In this document: in pieces, positions 1 to 11,000 of the stretch | How the letters are laid out: the number at the start of each line of letters is the position of its first letter | Numbering within the stretch: position 1 is the first letter of the stretch | Source of the DNA: Thraustochytrium sp. TN22 | Lineage: Eukaryota > Sar > Bigyra > Thraustochytrida > Thraustochytriidae | Direction of reading: 5' to 3' | Assembly (NCBI GenBank): GCA_013306675.1 | Contig: JABLUY010000006.1 | Location: 1-64,000 of the forward strand | Length of the DNA stretch: 64,000 nucleotides | Notes under the pieces: model-generated | Databases searched by the model: none | The model's input: the letters and a program-made list of their open reading frames with translations, nothing else | Told to the model about the DNA's origin: nothing | Translations under genes and position numbers: made by a program

Positions 1-220
1 AGGGACCACCGCCGAGACCGGCCCGCGCCGCCGCCGCCGCCGCCGCCGCGCCGCCTCCGTCGCCGCCGCCGCGCTGGCCGGACACCGGCTTTTGCTTTCT
101 ACGCCGATGGACTCCCTCCTTCTCATCCAGCTTGCCAGTCGGCAACGAACTCCTCTTCTTTCTCGTCAGCCAGGAGCGCGCAGGGGCGCGCGGGGGCGCG
201 GCAGGCCGGGCCGCCGTCAG

Positions 221-310
221 CGCGAATGCGAATGCGAACGCGAATGCGAATGCGAACGCGAATTCGAATGCGAATGCGAACGCGAATTCGAATGCGAATG
301 CCAACGCGAA
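221..310. repeat. GCGAAT/GCGAAC hexanucleotide microsatellite
   Basis: About fifteen imperfect copies of a 6-bp unit (GCGAAT, GCGAAC, with occasional TTCGAA variants). One frame reads as an alternating Asn/Ala run and another as Glu/Cys, so the long open frames across it are products of the repeat. Confidence 0.9.
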
Positions 311-562
311 AGAAAGCGAGTCATCCTTGCTTTTCTGTTCTGCGCGCCAACCAAGCAGGGTCTTCTCTCTCGGCGCGCGGGACGACTCTGCCAGCGCCAT
401 GAACTTCGTCCCATACAGCGCGACGCATCGAATTCAAAATTCAAAAAATTTTCAAATCATCAAGAAGCAAAGAGCAAATGCAGAACCTCAACCGGCGACC
501 ACCGGCCGCAGAGGGCGCAGCGCGGGCGCCGCGAGCGCCGCGGGCGCGCGCGCGGAAGAGGG

Positions 563-610
563 TCGCTCGCTCGCTCGCTCGCTTGCTCGCTCGCTCGCTC
601 GCTCGCTCGC
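563..610. repeat. CGCT tetranucleotide microsatellite
   Basis: About twelve copies of TCGC, with one variant copy (CTTG) in the middle. No function is apparent. Confidence 0.9.
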
Positions 611-1362
611 CTCTCTGGCTCGCTCGCGGCGTGGAGACGGCCGCCCCCGCCCGCCCTGCCAGCCAGCGCGCACGTGCGGCCGGGGCGCGACGACTAGCCT
701 GGCCAGGCGAGCCTGAGAGCGCGCGAGAGTGTGGCGCGAGAGCGGCGGACTCGGACACTGACAGCGCGCGGGCACTGCAGCGCGGGCACGCGTGCCACGC
801 GCGAAGTAAGTTCTAACTTAGTAACGAAGTAGTAAGAGAAGACTTGGAGCTCCAAAGAGAGCTCCAAAGAGCTCCAAAGAGGCAAACAGCAAGTGCGCGA
901 GTGTCCAGCCTGAGCCAGCCGGGGCACAGCGCCGTGGACGAGGCCGGCCTGCGACTCGCTGTCGCGCGCGCTGCGCAAAGGCGAAAAGGAGCCGCCGGCG
1001 CGCGGCGCGCGCGAGCGGGCGCGGCGCGGTGGCTCGGCTCCGCTGGCAGCTCGCGGCGCGGGCGGGAGCGCGGGCGAGCGGCTCGCTGCGTGAGCGGGCA
1101 GAGGCGGCGTGGGCGTCTCGATCCATCGGCGCGAGTCCATCCTCGTCAGCGGCGACGCCTCCCTCGTCTGCTCGGCGGCAGCGGCACGCGCGCGCGCGAG
1201 CGGAGGGAGGGGAGCGAGAGGCAGAGCGAGCTGCGCGGCTCTGCGCGCGGCGGAGGGCGGACGGGCGGAGCGCAGGCTGTGCGCAACGGCGGCGCGGCGA
1301 GAGCGGCGATCGAGCGGGCCGTCGTGGCGCGCGGGGGCGCGGACGAGGAGCACAAGGACGCC

Positions 1363-4362
1363 ATGTACTACACGCCGGGGGCCGGCGGCGGCGGCGGCGC
1401 GCCGGGCACGACGCGGGGCGCGCCGGGCGGCAGCGGACGCATGAGCGTGGCGTCTTCGTCCGCGTACACGATGGGGTCGCGCGCGGCCAGCGGCGGCGGC
1501 GGCGGCGGCGGGCCGCGGAGCGTGCTGTCGCAGGCCAGCGGCAAGACGCTGGATGCGGGCTGGGTGTCGAGCACGGTGGACTGGGCGGAGAGCCGCAAGG
1601 GGCGGCCGGCGTCCAAGTCGGTGCTGAGTAATTCCTCTTCGCCCGGGCCGCTGGCCGCGTCGCCGCCCGGGGTAGGCGGTGGAAGCGGTGGCGGCAGCGG
1701 CCGCGGCGGCTACTACGGCGGCAATGGCACGGCGTCCTCGGCGGCGTCGACGGTCGGGTCCGTGGTCGGCCGGGGCAGCCCGCTGGGCGGCGGCGCGTCC
1801 ACGCGTAGCAGCCGGCAGGGCGGCCTCCGGTCGGCGTGGTCTTCCTCGTCGACGCTGAGCGACGGCGCGAGCCGCGCCTCGTACGGCGGCGCCTCGGTGC
1901 TCTCGCCCGGCGGCGCCTCGGCCAGCTCGCCGCAGTCCGCCTTTGGCGGCAGTGCTGGCCGCATGTACGAGCCGCGGCACCAGCAGGCGCGTGGGCTGCC
2001 GCCCACGCTGTCCGTGCCGACCGTGGACAGCTCCGCGTTCTCCGTGGCGTCGGGGTCCTCGCGCATGACGCGATCCACGGCCGCCACGGCCTCGCAGCGG
2101 CGCGGCGCGCGCACGCGCAAGCGCCAGAAGAACGCAGAGCACGCCAAGCTTCGCGAGGAGCTGGATCTGCTCATGTCTCAGGTGCTGCAGCTGCAGGACC
2201 AGCGCCGTTTCGATGAGGTTGGGCCCTTCATGAAGCGCATCGCGCTGCTGCAGCAGCGCATTGAGTCCGGCTGGCAAGAGGACCACGAGTCCACTACAGG
2301 CGTGCGCCCCAACACCTCGCACCTCGGTCCGCTCCCGGACCTTGACAAGGAGCCGTCGCCGCGCTCGACGGCCACGGCCGCCACAACCCTGTCGCCGTCT
2401 GGTTCCGCTGGTGTGCTCTCTCCGGCCAGCTCGGTGGGCGTCCTGGTGCCTGTGCCGCTTGAGGAGGACAGTGCCGCCGAGAACTCGGCTCCGCCCACGC
2501 CCGTCGCGGCAGCCTCGCCGTCAGGGGCAGTCGACCAGCAGCAAGGCCAGCACGTGCAGCAGCAGCAGCAACAGCAGCAACAGCAGCAACAGCAGCAACA
2601 GCAGCAACAGCAATTGGATGCGTCTGGTCGAAAGAAGCAGCGCAAGCCGGGCCACAAACCGGCGTCGCCGAGCCTGGGCGACCGCATCGGCGGCATGATT
2701 AGCTCCAAGCTCATGAGCGAGATGCAGGACGAGGACGAGGACGAGGATGAGACGGACGACGGCAGCTCGGGCGAGCAAGGCGATGAAGAGGACGAGGACG
2801 AGGGCTCCGCGTCCTCTGCTTCGGGCGGGCCCGCCGGCAAGCAGAAGCAACAACCGCAGGCCCAAGCCCAAACGAGGGCCCCAGCGCAAGCGGCGCGGCA
2901 GCCCACCATTACGACGCAGCAGCAGGCTTCCACGGCAGCGGCGCCCGCACGCAAGATCCAGGCGCTCCTGTCGCGTCACGTGAGCAGTGATCACCTGCTG
3001 CTCCTGAGCGGCGACGAGGAGGACGAGATCATCTCGACGCTCAAGCAGCAGGCGCAGCGCCAGGCCTCGTCACGGCCGTCCTCGGCGAGCGCCAGAAACC
3101 ACACGCTGGCCAACATGGGTGCCTCCTCCACCTCGCACAAGCCTGTGTTTTCCCCGGCGCGATCCTCGCGGCTCGCGCGCAACAAGTCGCAGCAGGCCGC
3201 CACACCGAGGGACCGGTCCATGCTCACAATGCAGGGCGACATGTACAAGTCACCGCCCGAGTACAAGCGCCTGAGCCGCTGGCGCCGCCGCCACTTTACG
3301 CTCGCCGGCCCGCTGCTCTCCTATGTCAAGCACGGCCAGACGTCGCGCATGATTCTGCTCAAGGGCGCGCGCGCCGAGCTGATCGTGCTCAAGCGCTCCA
3401 AGATCTCCAGCAAGGGTCGCTACGAGATCCGCGTGCAGTGCGCCAACTCCAAGCGCGTCTACCGCCTGCGCCAGTCCTCCAAGGCCAAGGCGCTCGAGTG
3501 GTACGTGGCCATCCTCAACAACATCCGCGTCGCCGACGAGCAGCAAGACTCCACCACGCTCGAGCGCCGCCGCCGCGAGCGCGCCGCCGCGCGCACCCGG
3601 CCGGCCGGCTGGAAGCCCGCGCTCGAGCCCTCTCGCATCGGCGAGGACATCACCGCGACGCCCGAGGACGGTGAGGAGGACATCAACGCGCACTACAAGG
3701 CGCTCAATGTCCCGCCTGCCGCCACCGCCTCCGTCATCAAGAAGCGCTATCGCGAGCTCGCGCGCGAGTATCACCCGGACAAGAACCGCGCCGGCTGCGA
3801 CGTGACGCGCTTCACCGTTATCGCCAACGCCTTTGAGGTGCTCTCGGATCCGGCCTCGCGCAAGGCCTACGACCTCTGCGAGCGCGTCAAGAAGCTCTTC
3901 CGCCAGGGCGTGGTCTTCAAGATCCACGAGCCCAACGAGGTGCCCTACCAGGTCGCTCTTTTTCTCGACCACGAGTTCAAGAACCTCTACTGGCAGGACC
4001 CCGGCATGGGCTACGTGCTCGCCGAGGGCTACCGCTATGTTGAACTGCGCTTCGTCGAGGTCATCCTCGCTGGCTCCCACAGCAAATACCGTGCCATCCC
4101 GGCCATCGACGAGATGCTCGCCCGCACCGGCGGCTTCCAGTGCCCCGCCGGCAAGAAGGACCTCTGCCTCTCCCTCGTCGGAACCCGCCTTGGCTGTACC
4201 ATTCCTGATGAGAATGTCGGCCTCGCCTACTCCATCAACCTCGAGTGCAGCTCCAAGCAGATGCGCGACGACATTCTTGAGGGCCTCCGCATCCTTCGCT
4301 GCCGCTTCTCGGAGCGCTTCAAGCAGCAGCTCGACAAGATCCACGAGGAGAACTTGCTCTGA
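1363..4362 (+). CDS. PH domain / J-domain / PH-like domain protein
   Basis: Single-exon gene of 999 residues; probably a membrane-associated Hsp70 co-chaperone. Residues 1-370 are Gly/Ser-rich and disordered. A basic, helical stretch follows near 245-305. A polyglutamine run (CAG/CAA) lies near 398-416, and acidic tracts follow. Residues about 626-725 form a PH-like domain (begins YKRLSRWRRRHFTL, ends with the usual W and helix). Residues about 772-837 are a J domain with an intact HPD (YHPDK, about 802), the motif that stimulates Hsp70 ATPase. Residues 845-990 resemble a second PH domain (begins GVVFKIHEPNEVPYQ, then LYW, ends with a helix). The frame is open upstream, but the ATG at 1363 is the first plausible start, since everything before it is simple repeat. 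The domains are seen in the sequence. Lipid binding and co-chaperone activity follow from the families. The cellular role is unknown. Confidence 0.85.
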   Translation: MYYTPGAGGGGGAPGTTRGAPGGSGRMSVASSSAYTMGSRAASGGGGGGGPRSVLSQASGKTLDAGWVSSTVDWAESRKGRPASKSVLSNSSSPGPLAASPPGVGGGSGGGSGRGGYYGGNGTASSAASTVGSVVGRGSPLGGGASTRSSRQGGLRSAWSSSSTLSDGASRASYGGASVLSPGGASASSPQSAFGGSAGRMYEPRHQQARGLPPTLSVPTVDSSAFSVASGSSRMTRSTAATASQRRGARTRKRQKNAEHAKLREELDLLMSQVLQLQDQRRFDEVGPFMKRIALLQQRIESGWQEDHESTTGVRPNTSHLGPLPDLDKEPSPRSTATAATTLSPSGSAGVLSPASSVGVLVPVPLEEDSAAENSAPPTPVAAASPSGAVDQQQGQHVQQQQQQQQQQQQQQQQQQQLDASGRKKQRKPGHKPASPSLGDRIGGMISSKLMSEMQDEDEDEDETDDGSSGEQGDEEDEDEGSASSASGGPAGKQKQQPQAQAQTRAPAQAARQPTITTQQQASTAAAPARKIQALLSRHVSSDHLLLLSGDEEDEIISTLKQQAQRQASSRPSSASARNHTLANMGASSTSHKPVFSPARSSRLARNKSQQAATPRDRSMLTMQGDMYKSPPEYKRLSRWRRRHFTLAGPLLSYVKHGQTSRMILLKGARAELIVLKRSKISSKGRYEIRVQCANSKRVYRLRQSSKAKALEWYVAILNNIRVADEQQDSTTLERRRRERAAARTRPAGWKPALEPSRIGEDITATPEDGEEDINAHYKALNVPPAATASVIKKRYRELAREYHPDKNRAGCDVTRFTVIANAFEVLSDPASRKAYDLCERVKKLFRQGVVFKIHEPNEVPYQVALFLDHEFKNLYWQDPGMGYVLAEGYRYVELRFVEVILAGSHSKYRAIPAIDEMLARTGGFQCPAGKKDLCLSLVGTRLGCTIPDENVGLAYSINLECSSKQMRDDILEGLRILRCRFSERFKQQLDKIHEENLL
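2556..2613 (+). repeat. CAG/CAA repeat encoding polyglutamine
   Basis: Interrupted CAG/CAA run inside the PH/J-domain gene, encoding about 19 consecutive glutamines. The CAA interruptions usually limit slippage. Confidence 0.9.
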
Positions 4363-4551
4363 GTAGACGAGAGAGCCAAAGGGAAAGGGAGACAGGCAGG
4401 AATGTCGCTGCCCGTGCTTCATTTTTAAAAACAAAAACGAGGACAAAAACCATTGCAACGCAAACATAACTAAGTTAGACTGCGCTCTGTGCCTTGGCTA
4501 CATTCATGCATGCTCCTGTCGTGACAGATCATCATCAAACAGCATCAAGAC

Positions 4552-4785
4552 GCTGAGGAAAGGGCTGATGTTCGTGCCTTTTCCAATCAGCAATCAAGAG
4601 ATGAGAAGCCGCTGTAGGCACATACCGACGCTGAGGAAAGGGCCGCTGTCCATGCTTTTTCCAGTCAACAATCAAGAGAAGAAAAGCCGCGGTAGGCACA
4701 TACCGACGCTGAGGAAAGGGCCGATGTTCATGCTTTTTCCAGTCAACAATCAAGAGAAGAGAGGCCGCTGCAGGCACATACCGAC
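4552..4785. repeat. 78-bp minisatellite, three copies
   Basis: Three head-to-tail copies with a 78-bp period, each starting GCTGAGGAAAGGGC. Because 78 is a multiple of three, frames on both strands stay open; the minus strand reads a 26-residue repeat containing WKKH and RPFPQR. The copies differ by a few substitutions. It lies just past the 3' end of the gene at 4921-7248 and may belong to the same mobile unit. Confidence 0.9.
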
Positions 4786-4920
4786 GCAATCGAGTTCGAG
4801 CGCGAGCGTGCCAAGCGAGCAAACATGGCAACGCAGGAAGCTCTTCGATCAGCAATCTACCACCGTGAGAACAGCACACCAAATCAAAGCGCTGCGATTT
4901 TCTTGAATGGTCATTTGCGA

Positions 4921-7248
4921 TCACTTCGCTAACTGTAAGCTATATTGTGAGATTTCCTGGCATAGGATCTTCACCACGTGCTCAAATGCGACGACGAGTG
5001 CCTCTCGACCATTGGCATGCGCTCGCCTGGCCCTGGCGTCGACATCATCAAGCTGCTGCATCAGCATGCGTAGATACTCCAGCTCTGCCCACTTTCCTTC
5101 CATGGGTAACTTGCGCTTCTCCATCTCGAGGTCATGGTCCAACTTGCGCTTCTCCATCTCGAGGTCATGGTCCAACTTGCGCTTCTCCAACTCGAGGCGG
5201 GCATCCTCGCGCTTGCTCTCCTCCTTCGCGAGCTTGAGCTTGTGCGCAAAGTAATCATCCTGCAACTTGTTGCGGTCCCGCGTGAACACCGTGGTGTCAC
5301 GGTCCCTCTTTCGCTTCCTTCTCGCCTTGCCAAGCGCGCTGCTATTGTCATGCGCCGTTGTGACGTTGTCGGAAAATAGGTGTCGCACGCGCTCGTCCGC
5401 TTGATACACGCTCAGGAGGTACTTGACCGCGTCAAGGTGCAGTTTGGCGCCAGTCCGGATGTTCTTTACAACGTTGCGAGCGCGCTGCTCGGGCGTCGCA
5501 TCGGTGGTCACCTGCTCTTGGCCTACCGGGCAGTCGCCGTCGTCACCATTGTCGCCGTCGTCGCCGCGCTCGTCGTCGTCGCCCTCGTCATGGTCCATGT
5601 CTTCCTCTAGGAAGGCGGCAACTGCCTCGTGGGCTCCGTTCTGCCCACCCAGATCCAAGCTGTTCTTGCAGCGGCTGATCTCAGCTCGGGCGTCCTCGAA
5701 GGCCTCTTTAGTCTGCGACTTGTCGCTCAGCTTGTATTGCTCCACCGGCGCGTAAGTTGGGGAGATGTGAGAGTGCTCACGCCAACGAGTCACCGGCCAC
5801 CACAACGGGTCGTTGACGATTGCCGTGAGGCGAGTCCACGCGCAGCCCGCGGCGTTGGTGATGTTGGAACGATGCAACGCCTTGCGGCCGGGGTCCATGA
5901 CCTCGGCGAAGATGTCCTCGTTCGCATGGTCGTGCGGATCGCCATGAATAATGCCCTCGACCACGCGGACCACGAGGCAGCCGTACTGGATCGAGCGCTT
6001 GTCACGCACGTGGCTGGACGCAGTCGACCCAGGTTCAGCGGCGTCGTTGCAAACCGCCTCAGGAACTGCAGATGCGTCGGCGCTGTAGGCCCGAGCCTTG
6101 CTCGCTAGTTTGGCGGTCCACAGGACACCAACACTCACCCCCGCGTCATGAAGCCTCGGAACCCACACGTCGAGCACCTCGACTTCATCATCGCGCACCT
6201 CCAGGATGGGGAGGAGGTAGAGGGCGAGGGCGAGGAAGACGTAGTCGAAAGAGGATTCCGGCGCTTTCCCAGGGAACCAGTGCGCGTTCTCGTCGCCGTC
6301 CTTTGACATGTTCGTGCAGACGATTGCCTTCTTCTGCGGTCGCAGCTCCTGGTCCATCGGAAGGCCATATGCTACTTGGAACATGCGCATGATCGAGCCG
6401 CCGTTGGAGAGCGGCTTGCCGCGCAATACGACATCGATGCAGTCCTGGGCCTTCTTCATCATGGCTGGCATCTCCCGCCCTTCATAGGCGTGCATGAGGA
6501 AGTCGTGTGCCCATTGTCCGATTGTGGTCTGGGCCTTCTTCAGACGCATGTAGGAGTAAAGGTCGGCCAGGATGGGTCTGAGTTCCTTCTTGGTCCTCTT
6601 GACGAGCTCAGCCCAGGATCTGCGGAGCCCGCACTCGGTGATTCCGATGGCGAGGAATCGACGCGCGACGGCGTCTTGGATGATGCGTAGCCACTCCGCG
6701 TCGGCAGGGTCTGATTCCGCGTCAGCGTTCGCGGAGGCTGCATGAACCTCCGACGAGTCTTCGCTGTCGGGATCAAGCACCTCGACTCGACGACTCTGAA
6801 CGGACTCCACGCGCGGTTCGTCCTCCCCTATACTGTGAGTCGCGTCTCGGCGCTGCTCCAGTGGCTCGTGGCGGTCCTCCGCTGCGGGCGGGGCCGTTGC
6901 TTGGCCGCCGCGTCCGCCCCGTCCGCCGGTCTGGTCTCGCATCTGAGCGCTTTGAGGGCCAGCGAAGTGGTACGCACGCGCAAGAGATTCTTGCGTCGCC
7001 ATGGATGCGTTGTTGGCAACGCCGTTGGCGCTTTGCGACGCAGTGCGCTCGCCCTCCACGGCCAGCATGTCGAGCGCACTGTGATCTTCTCCGTCTGCAC
7101 CCGCATAACCACCCTCTACTCGGCCTTGCAGACTTGGTCCACCTGCAGAGCGACTCCCCCCGCGACCACGCCAAGGGCCACGGCCACCGCCTTGGCCACG
7201 GCCTCGGCCGCCACGAATGCCGTCACCGCCGCGCGCTTGCCCAGACAT
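4921..7248 (-). CDS. Unrecognised Gly/Arg-rich and coiled-coil protein, possibly element-encoded
   Basis: 775 residues from the ATG at 7248; the frame is open further upstream but without a better ATG. The N-terminus is an RGG/GRG-rich segment, typical of RNA-binding tails. A globular part follows at about 180-460 that I cannot assign (contains GITECGLRRSWAELVKRTKK and WWPVTRWREHSH). Then come an acidic D/E/G stretch, a basic KARRKRKRDRD motif and a C-terminal coiled coil with near-perfect 10-residue repeats (EKRKLDHDLE). No catalytic motif is recognised. Base composition is less extreme than in neighbours. The divergent small gene at 7545 and the adjacent minisatellite suggest an unclassified mobile element, but no terminal repeats were found. 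A lineage-specific host gene is equally possible. Confidence 0.6.
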   Translation of the reverse strand: MSGQARGGDGIRGGRGRGQGGGRGPWRGRGGSRSAGGPSLQGRVEGGYAGADGEDHSALDMLAVEGERTASQSANGVANNASMATQESLARAYHFAGPQSAQMRDQTGGRGGRGGQATAPPAAEDRHEPLEQRRDATHSIGEDEPRVESVQSRRVEVLDPDSEDSSEVHAASANADAESDPADAEWLRIIQDAVARRFLAIGITECGLRRSWAELVKRTKKELRPILADLYSYMRLKKAQTTIGQWAHDFLMHAYEGREMPAMMKKAQDCIDVVLRGKPLSNGGSIMRMFQVAYGLPMDQELRPQKKAIVCTNMSKDGDENAHWFPGKAPESSFDYVFLALALYLLPILEVRDDEVEVLDVWVPRLHDAGVSVGVLWTAKLASKARAYSADASAVPEAVCNDAAEPGSTASSHVRDKRSIQYGCLVVRVVEGIIHGDPHDHANEDIFAEVMDPGRKALHRSNITNAAGCAWTRLTAIVNDPLWWPVTRWREHSHISPTYAPVEQYKLSDKSQTKEAFEDARAEISRCKNSLDLGGQNGAHEAVAAFLEEDMDHDEGDDDERGDDGDNGDDGDCPVGQEQVTTDATPEQRARNVVKNIRTGAKLHLDAVKYLLSVYQADERVRHLFSDNVTTAHDNSSALGKARRKRKRDRDTTVFTRDRNKLQDDYFAHKLKLAKEESKREDARLELEKRKLDHDLEMEKRKLDHDLEMEKRKLPMEGKWAELEYLRMLMQQLDDVDARARRAHANGREALVVAFEHVVKILCQEISQYSLQLAK

Positions 7249-7544
7249 GGTCAGCGCTGGAGCCTCGGGTGGCGAGCGCCGCACGGATGCGCTCGTACCT
7301 GCTCCTCGCAAGCTCGAGCCGCGGTTCGGGTCTACCGGCGCGGCCTCGCGTTCCTCCGCCACCAGATCGAACCAGTGGTACGTGTTGCTGTGGTTGGTGG
7401 TGGTACCCTGCAGTGGTACCACGGGTACCGTGAGATGACAAGAGTGGCGTGGCGGCGAAGATCGTGCATACCACGTAGGCGCGGAGATCTCGGCGCGCGC
7501 GTTGAGGTGGATGCGCAGGCTGCTGGAGATCTGCACGGCTCCCC

Positions 7545-7946
7545 ATGGCGCCCAAGAGGCGCCGGACGGCCCCTGAGGCGGCGATGATCGAGAGCCTGAA
7601 GGCGTTCATCCTCAACGACCCGGAGTACTCGCTTTATGATAGGTTTGAGGAGCGCTTCGACAACTTTCTCATGGCCGGAAATCCGATCGATGCATACCTG
7701 GATGCGTACTACGACAACGTGCTCAGTCTCCACCCGTGGGAGCTCTCGGATGCGGCGCTAGCCGAGGAGGCCCGCGATCGCGCGCGGCGAGAAGCACGAG
7801 AGCGTCGTGATTCCCTCGGTCGATCTCCGGCACGGCACGCCCTCCTGTCTGATGAGCGAGCGCGGCCCTACACCAAGAGGAAGACGGAGAAGCGCGTGGG
7901 ACCGAGCGAGGTCATAAGCAAGACGAGCGAAGAAGACAGCGTTTGA
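7545..7946 (+). CDS. Small unrecognised protein, divergent from the 4921-7248 gene
   Basis: 133 residues, starting MAPKRRRTAPEAA, a basic nuclear-localisation-like start. A helical middle follows (contains SLYDRFEERFDNFLMAGNP), then an Arg/Glu-rich tail. It is divergently arranged with the 775-residue gene, 296 bp between ATGs. I do not recognise the family. Its composition resembles its partner rather than the surrounding GC-rich genes. It may be the second gene of a two-gene element. The frame is uninterrupted with a sensible ATG. Confidence 0.45.
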   Translation: MAPKRRRTAPEAAMIESLKAFILNDPEYSLYDRFEERFDNFLMAGNPIDAYLDAYYDNVLSLHPWELSDAALAEEARDRARREARERRDSLGRSPARHALLSDERARPYTKRKTEKRVGPSEVISKTSEEDSV

Positions 7947-8072
7947 AAAAACGCTGCGTTTGGAGCGCTCATGGAGATCATTTCAAAGCTGCACCGTGAC
8001 ACATCCCACGTGCACAGGAAGGACATTGTACCTGTCTGCCCTCGAGTCTTCACCAATCATAAGTATACAATA

Positions 8073-11000
8073 TCAGCAAGCGTGCTTGGCCTCTTGCTGG
8101 GAGAGCAGGTCTTCAACCAGGTCCAGGTAGCTGTCTTGATCCTCGAGATCGCGAATCCATGGGCGCTCCGGGTCGCGGAACTGCAAGTGGTTGGTCACGT
8201 CCTCGTCGAAGGCGGCGTCTTGCTCGTCCGCGAGCGCCCTGCACTCGTCACCGTCCAGCCTGAGCCAGGCCTCGTCGTCTGCTCGCAACTTGACGAGAAC
8301 GTTGCCATCGGCATCGAGACGAAAGGAGGGCCGAAGCCTGGGCGCCGAGGACTCGCTGCTACGCGTGACCACGCGAGGCCGCGCCTCCGAGGGCCCCGGC
8401 TCGCGAGCTGTGGCCTCCTCGTCCGAGGTCCTCTTGAGTTGCGGGTCCTGGTCCGGGGCGGAGCCCTCCTCATCTTCCTCCCAGCCACCGCTGGAGTGCG
8501 ACGAGGCGTCATCCGCGTCCGCCGGCGTCTGCTGCTGCGAGTCCACGGAGCTGGAGAAACGGTTTACCGTCTGACTCACCGAGAGCGACGGCGCGCGGAG
8601 CCGCGCGTCTTCGTGCGACTCCTCGAGCTCCTCGCGCGCTGCCTCCGTCGCCGGTGTCGCGTCGGAAGCCTCTTGCAACACGTCGACGGCGTCACGCAGC
8701 GCGTCTGCAGTGTCCGGCGGCGCGCCGGCAGAGGCCGACGGCGCGCCGGTCGAGTCTGGGACCACCACGGTTGTGGTCGTCTCTTTGACCTCTCTGCGGC
8801 GCACGACGATGACCTCCACGTCGCGGGCGGGCGCCTCGTCATCCGTCGACTCCGCCGGTAGCTTGGCGCCCTCCAAGAGCACCAGGCTCTTGCGGCGCAC
8901 GCGAGAGCGCTCCTGCGCGGTGCGTTGCTGCTCCTGGAGTCGGTTGATGCGATTCAGAATGGAGGAGCCCAGCTTGCGCGGCGCCGCGTCGAAGCCTGCG
9001 TTCGCTCCGGCCCCGGCGAGCGGCGCGGACGCAGATCGCAGAAACGGAGGCCGCTCTGCGGGCCGCGCCGGCGACGAGGATCGCTCTCGCGCGTGCGCCG
9101 GCGCTGCGTGGCTCGGTGGCGGTGGCTGCTGGTCTTGCTGCTGCGGCGGCGGCGCCTGCTGACTTTGCTGCGGTTTAGGCTTCTGCTGGGGAGGAACAGG
9201 AGCAGCCGAAGAGCTGTTCTGTGGGCTCGACGTTGCGGAATTTGGCTCCCCGGTAGACGCAAGCTGCGGAGACTTGCCTTGTGTTGTTGATTTGGGAGGC
9301 GACGTGTCAGACGTTGCTGGCCTCGGCAACAGGTCGCCGCGAGGTCCAGGCTGCTCCTCCTCGCTGGTCACTTGAGCTCCCTCCTCCGCCTCATCTTCAT
9401 ACATGCCCACGAGGCTTCCCATCGTGGACCGGTGCGAGCGATGCGTTGCGGTTTCCTCGTCGAACTTGGCCGTGGGGCTTCCCAGAATCGGACCCGCCTG
9501 GGCGGCGCCCTCGTCCTCGTCTTCGTCTTCGTCGTCTTCGTTGTCGTCGTCAGCGCCACCGAATCCCCCGTCCGTCTCCTTGGCGCCGTCCACATCTGCC
9601 TCGCTGTCCACCGCATAATAGCCACTGTCGTCGCTTGCCGCGCCAAAGGACCGCGAGTTCGCGCGAGACGAGAAAGCTCGCGAGACCGCGTCCCGAAGCG
9701 CGTCGTCGTCCGGCCGGGCGCTGGACACGGACTCTTGACCCTCCTCATCATCTGAAGCAGCATGGCTACTCTCGTCCTCCCCATCAAGGTCGGGCTCCTC
9801 AGTGCCAAGCTTCGCGCCCGTGGTGCCCATGTCGCGATGCAAGCTTGCGGGGCGATCTTGCGCGCTGGCCAGGCCTTTGCGCGAGTCAGCCGCAGCGCTG
9901 TGCTCCTCATCCGAGCTCGCGTAGCTGTCATTTTCCTGCACCTCGGCGCGCTTGCCGAGGCGCTCTTGCGAGCTCGCCGCGGCATTCTGCTGAGACGCCT
10001 CGGGCTCCTCGTCCGAGCTCGGGGTGCTGTCCTCCTCCTGCTCTTCCGCACTATCGCTAGTGCCAAGCTTCGCGCCAGTGTTGCCCATGCCACCATCGCT
10101 GTGGAGGCTTGCGGAGCCTTCTTGCGCGCTGGCCGTGGCGCTGTGCTCCTCCTCCGAACTCGCGTAGCTATCATTTCCCTGCTCCTCGACGCGCTTGCCG
10201 AGGCGCTCCTGCGCGCTCGCCGCGGCGTTCTGTTGAGACGCCTCCTGTTCGTCGTCCGAGCTCGCGTGGCTATCTTCTTCCTGCTCCTCCTCGCGTTCGC
10301 TGTCAGCAGCGTGCGCAAGAAGCTCTGTCGAGGCTTCTGCGGCGTTCTGCTCGTGGTCGGTAGTGAGGTTTGCAGCGTTGGGTGAGACATCGTTCTCGCC
10401 GACCGAGCTGGCGCCCTCGTCTTGGCTTGGGCCAGGATCGGCCTCCCTGGCTCCAAGTGAGATCTCATCTTCGTCGTGCGAGCTGTTGCTGTCCTCCTCG
10501 AGGTTGACCCCGTGCTCGGAGCTTGCCGTGTCCCGTTCGGCGTCGCTTTCCTGCTCGTTCTCGACAGAGAGATGCGCATCAGAAGCATCGGCGAATTGGT
10601 CCCTGGCCACGCCTTTGTCGCTCTCGTCGCCACTCTCGACGATGCTCGCACCGATCTGGTGCGTATCGTCAGGGCTGAGCTCGACGACTTGTCTTGGGAG
10701 GTCCTCCTCGCTTTCTTCGCTCGAACTATCGCTGTCAACCTCGCGCGGGGCTTGCATTTTTTCCTGACCCTCCTCCTTCTCGGATTCGGAGTCAGAGTCG
10801 GAGGACTCCCGGGCGTCCACATGGAGAGGGCGATCGTTTTCGATCTCGATCTCACCCAAGGCACCTCCGTGACGAGCTCCGTACCCGTGGTCGTCGGAGC
10901 TCGCCACCTCGCTAACCTCGTCCTGGTCACCTTCGGAGCTCGAACCGCCAGTCTCCTCCTCTTCCTCGCCCCTAACGGTTTCGTAAGCGCTTGTCTTTTC

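Larger units (their letters stand above)
1..1362. other. Gene-free 5' flank of the PH/J-domain gene
   Basis: No convincing coding region is seen. The stretch is extremely CpG-rich with simple repeats (hexanucleotide array at 221-310, CGCT array at 563-610, and a short GAGCTCCAAA repeat near 848-880). Reading frames on both strands stay open because stop codons are rare at this base composition, so open frames here are weak evidence. It probably holds the promoter and leader of the gene starting at 1363. Confidence 0.6.

Noticed and set aside
132-716. Open frame with Asn-Ala and Leu-Ala-Arg-Ser repeats
   Set aside because: It is the translation of the GCGAAT and CGCT microsatellites; all frames there stay open and no domain is present.
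694-2322. 542-residue minus-strand frame over the PH/J gene start
   Set aside because: Antisense of the Gly/Ser-rich coding region; low-complexity Arg/Ala product with no domain.
3250-4467. 405-residue minus-strand frame
   Set aside because: Antisense shadow of the PH/J-domain coding region, whose sense strand carries clear domains.
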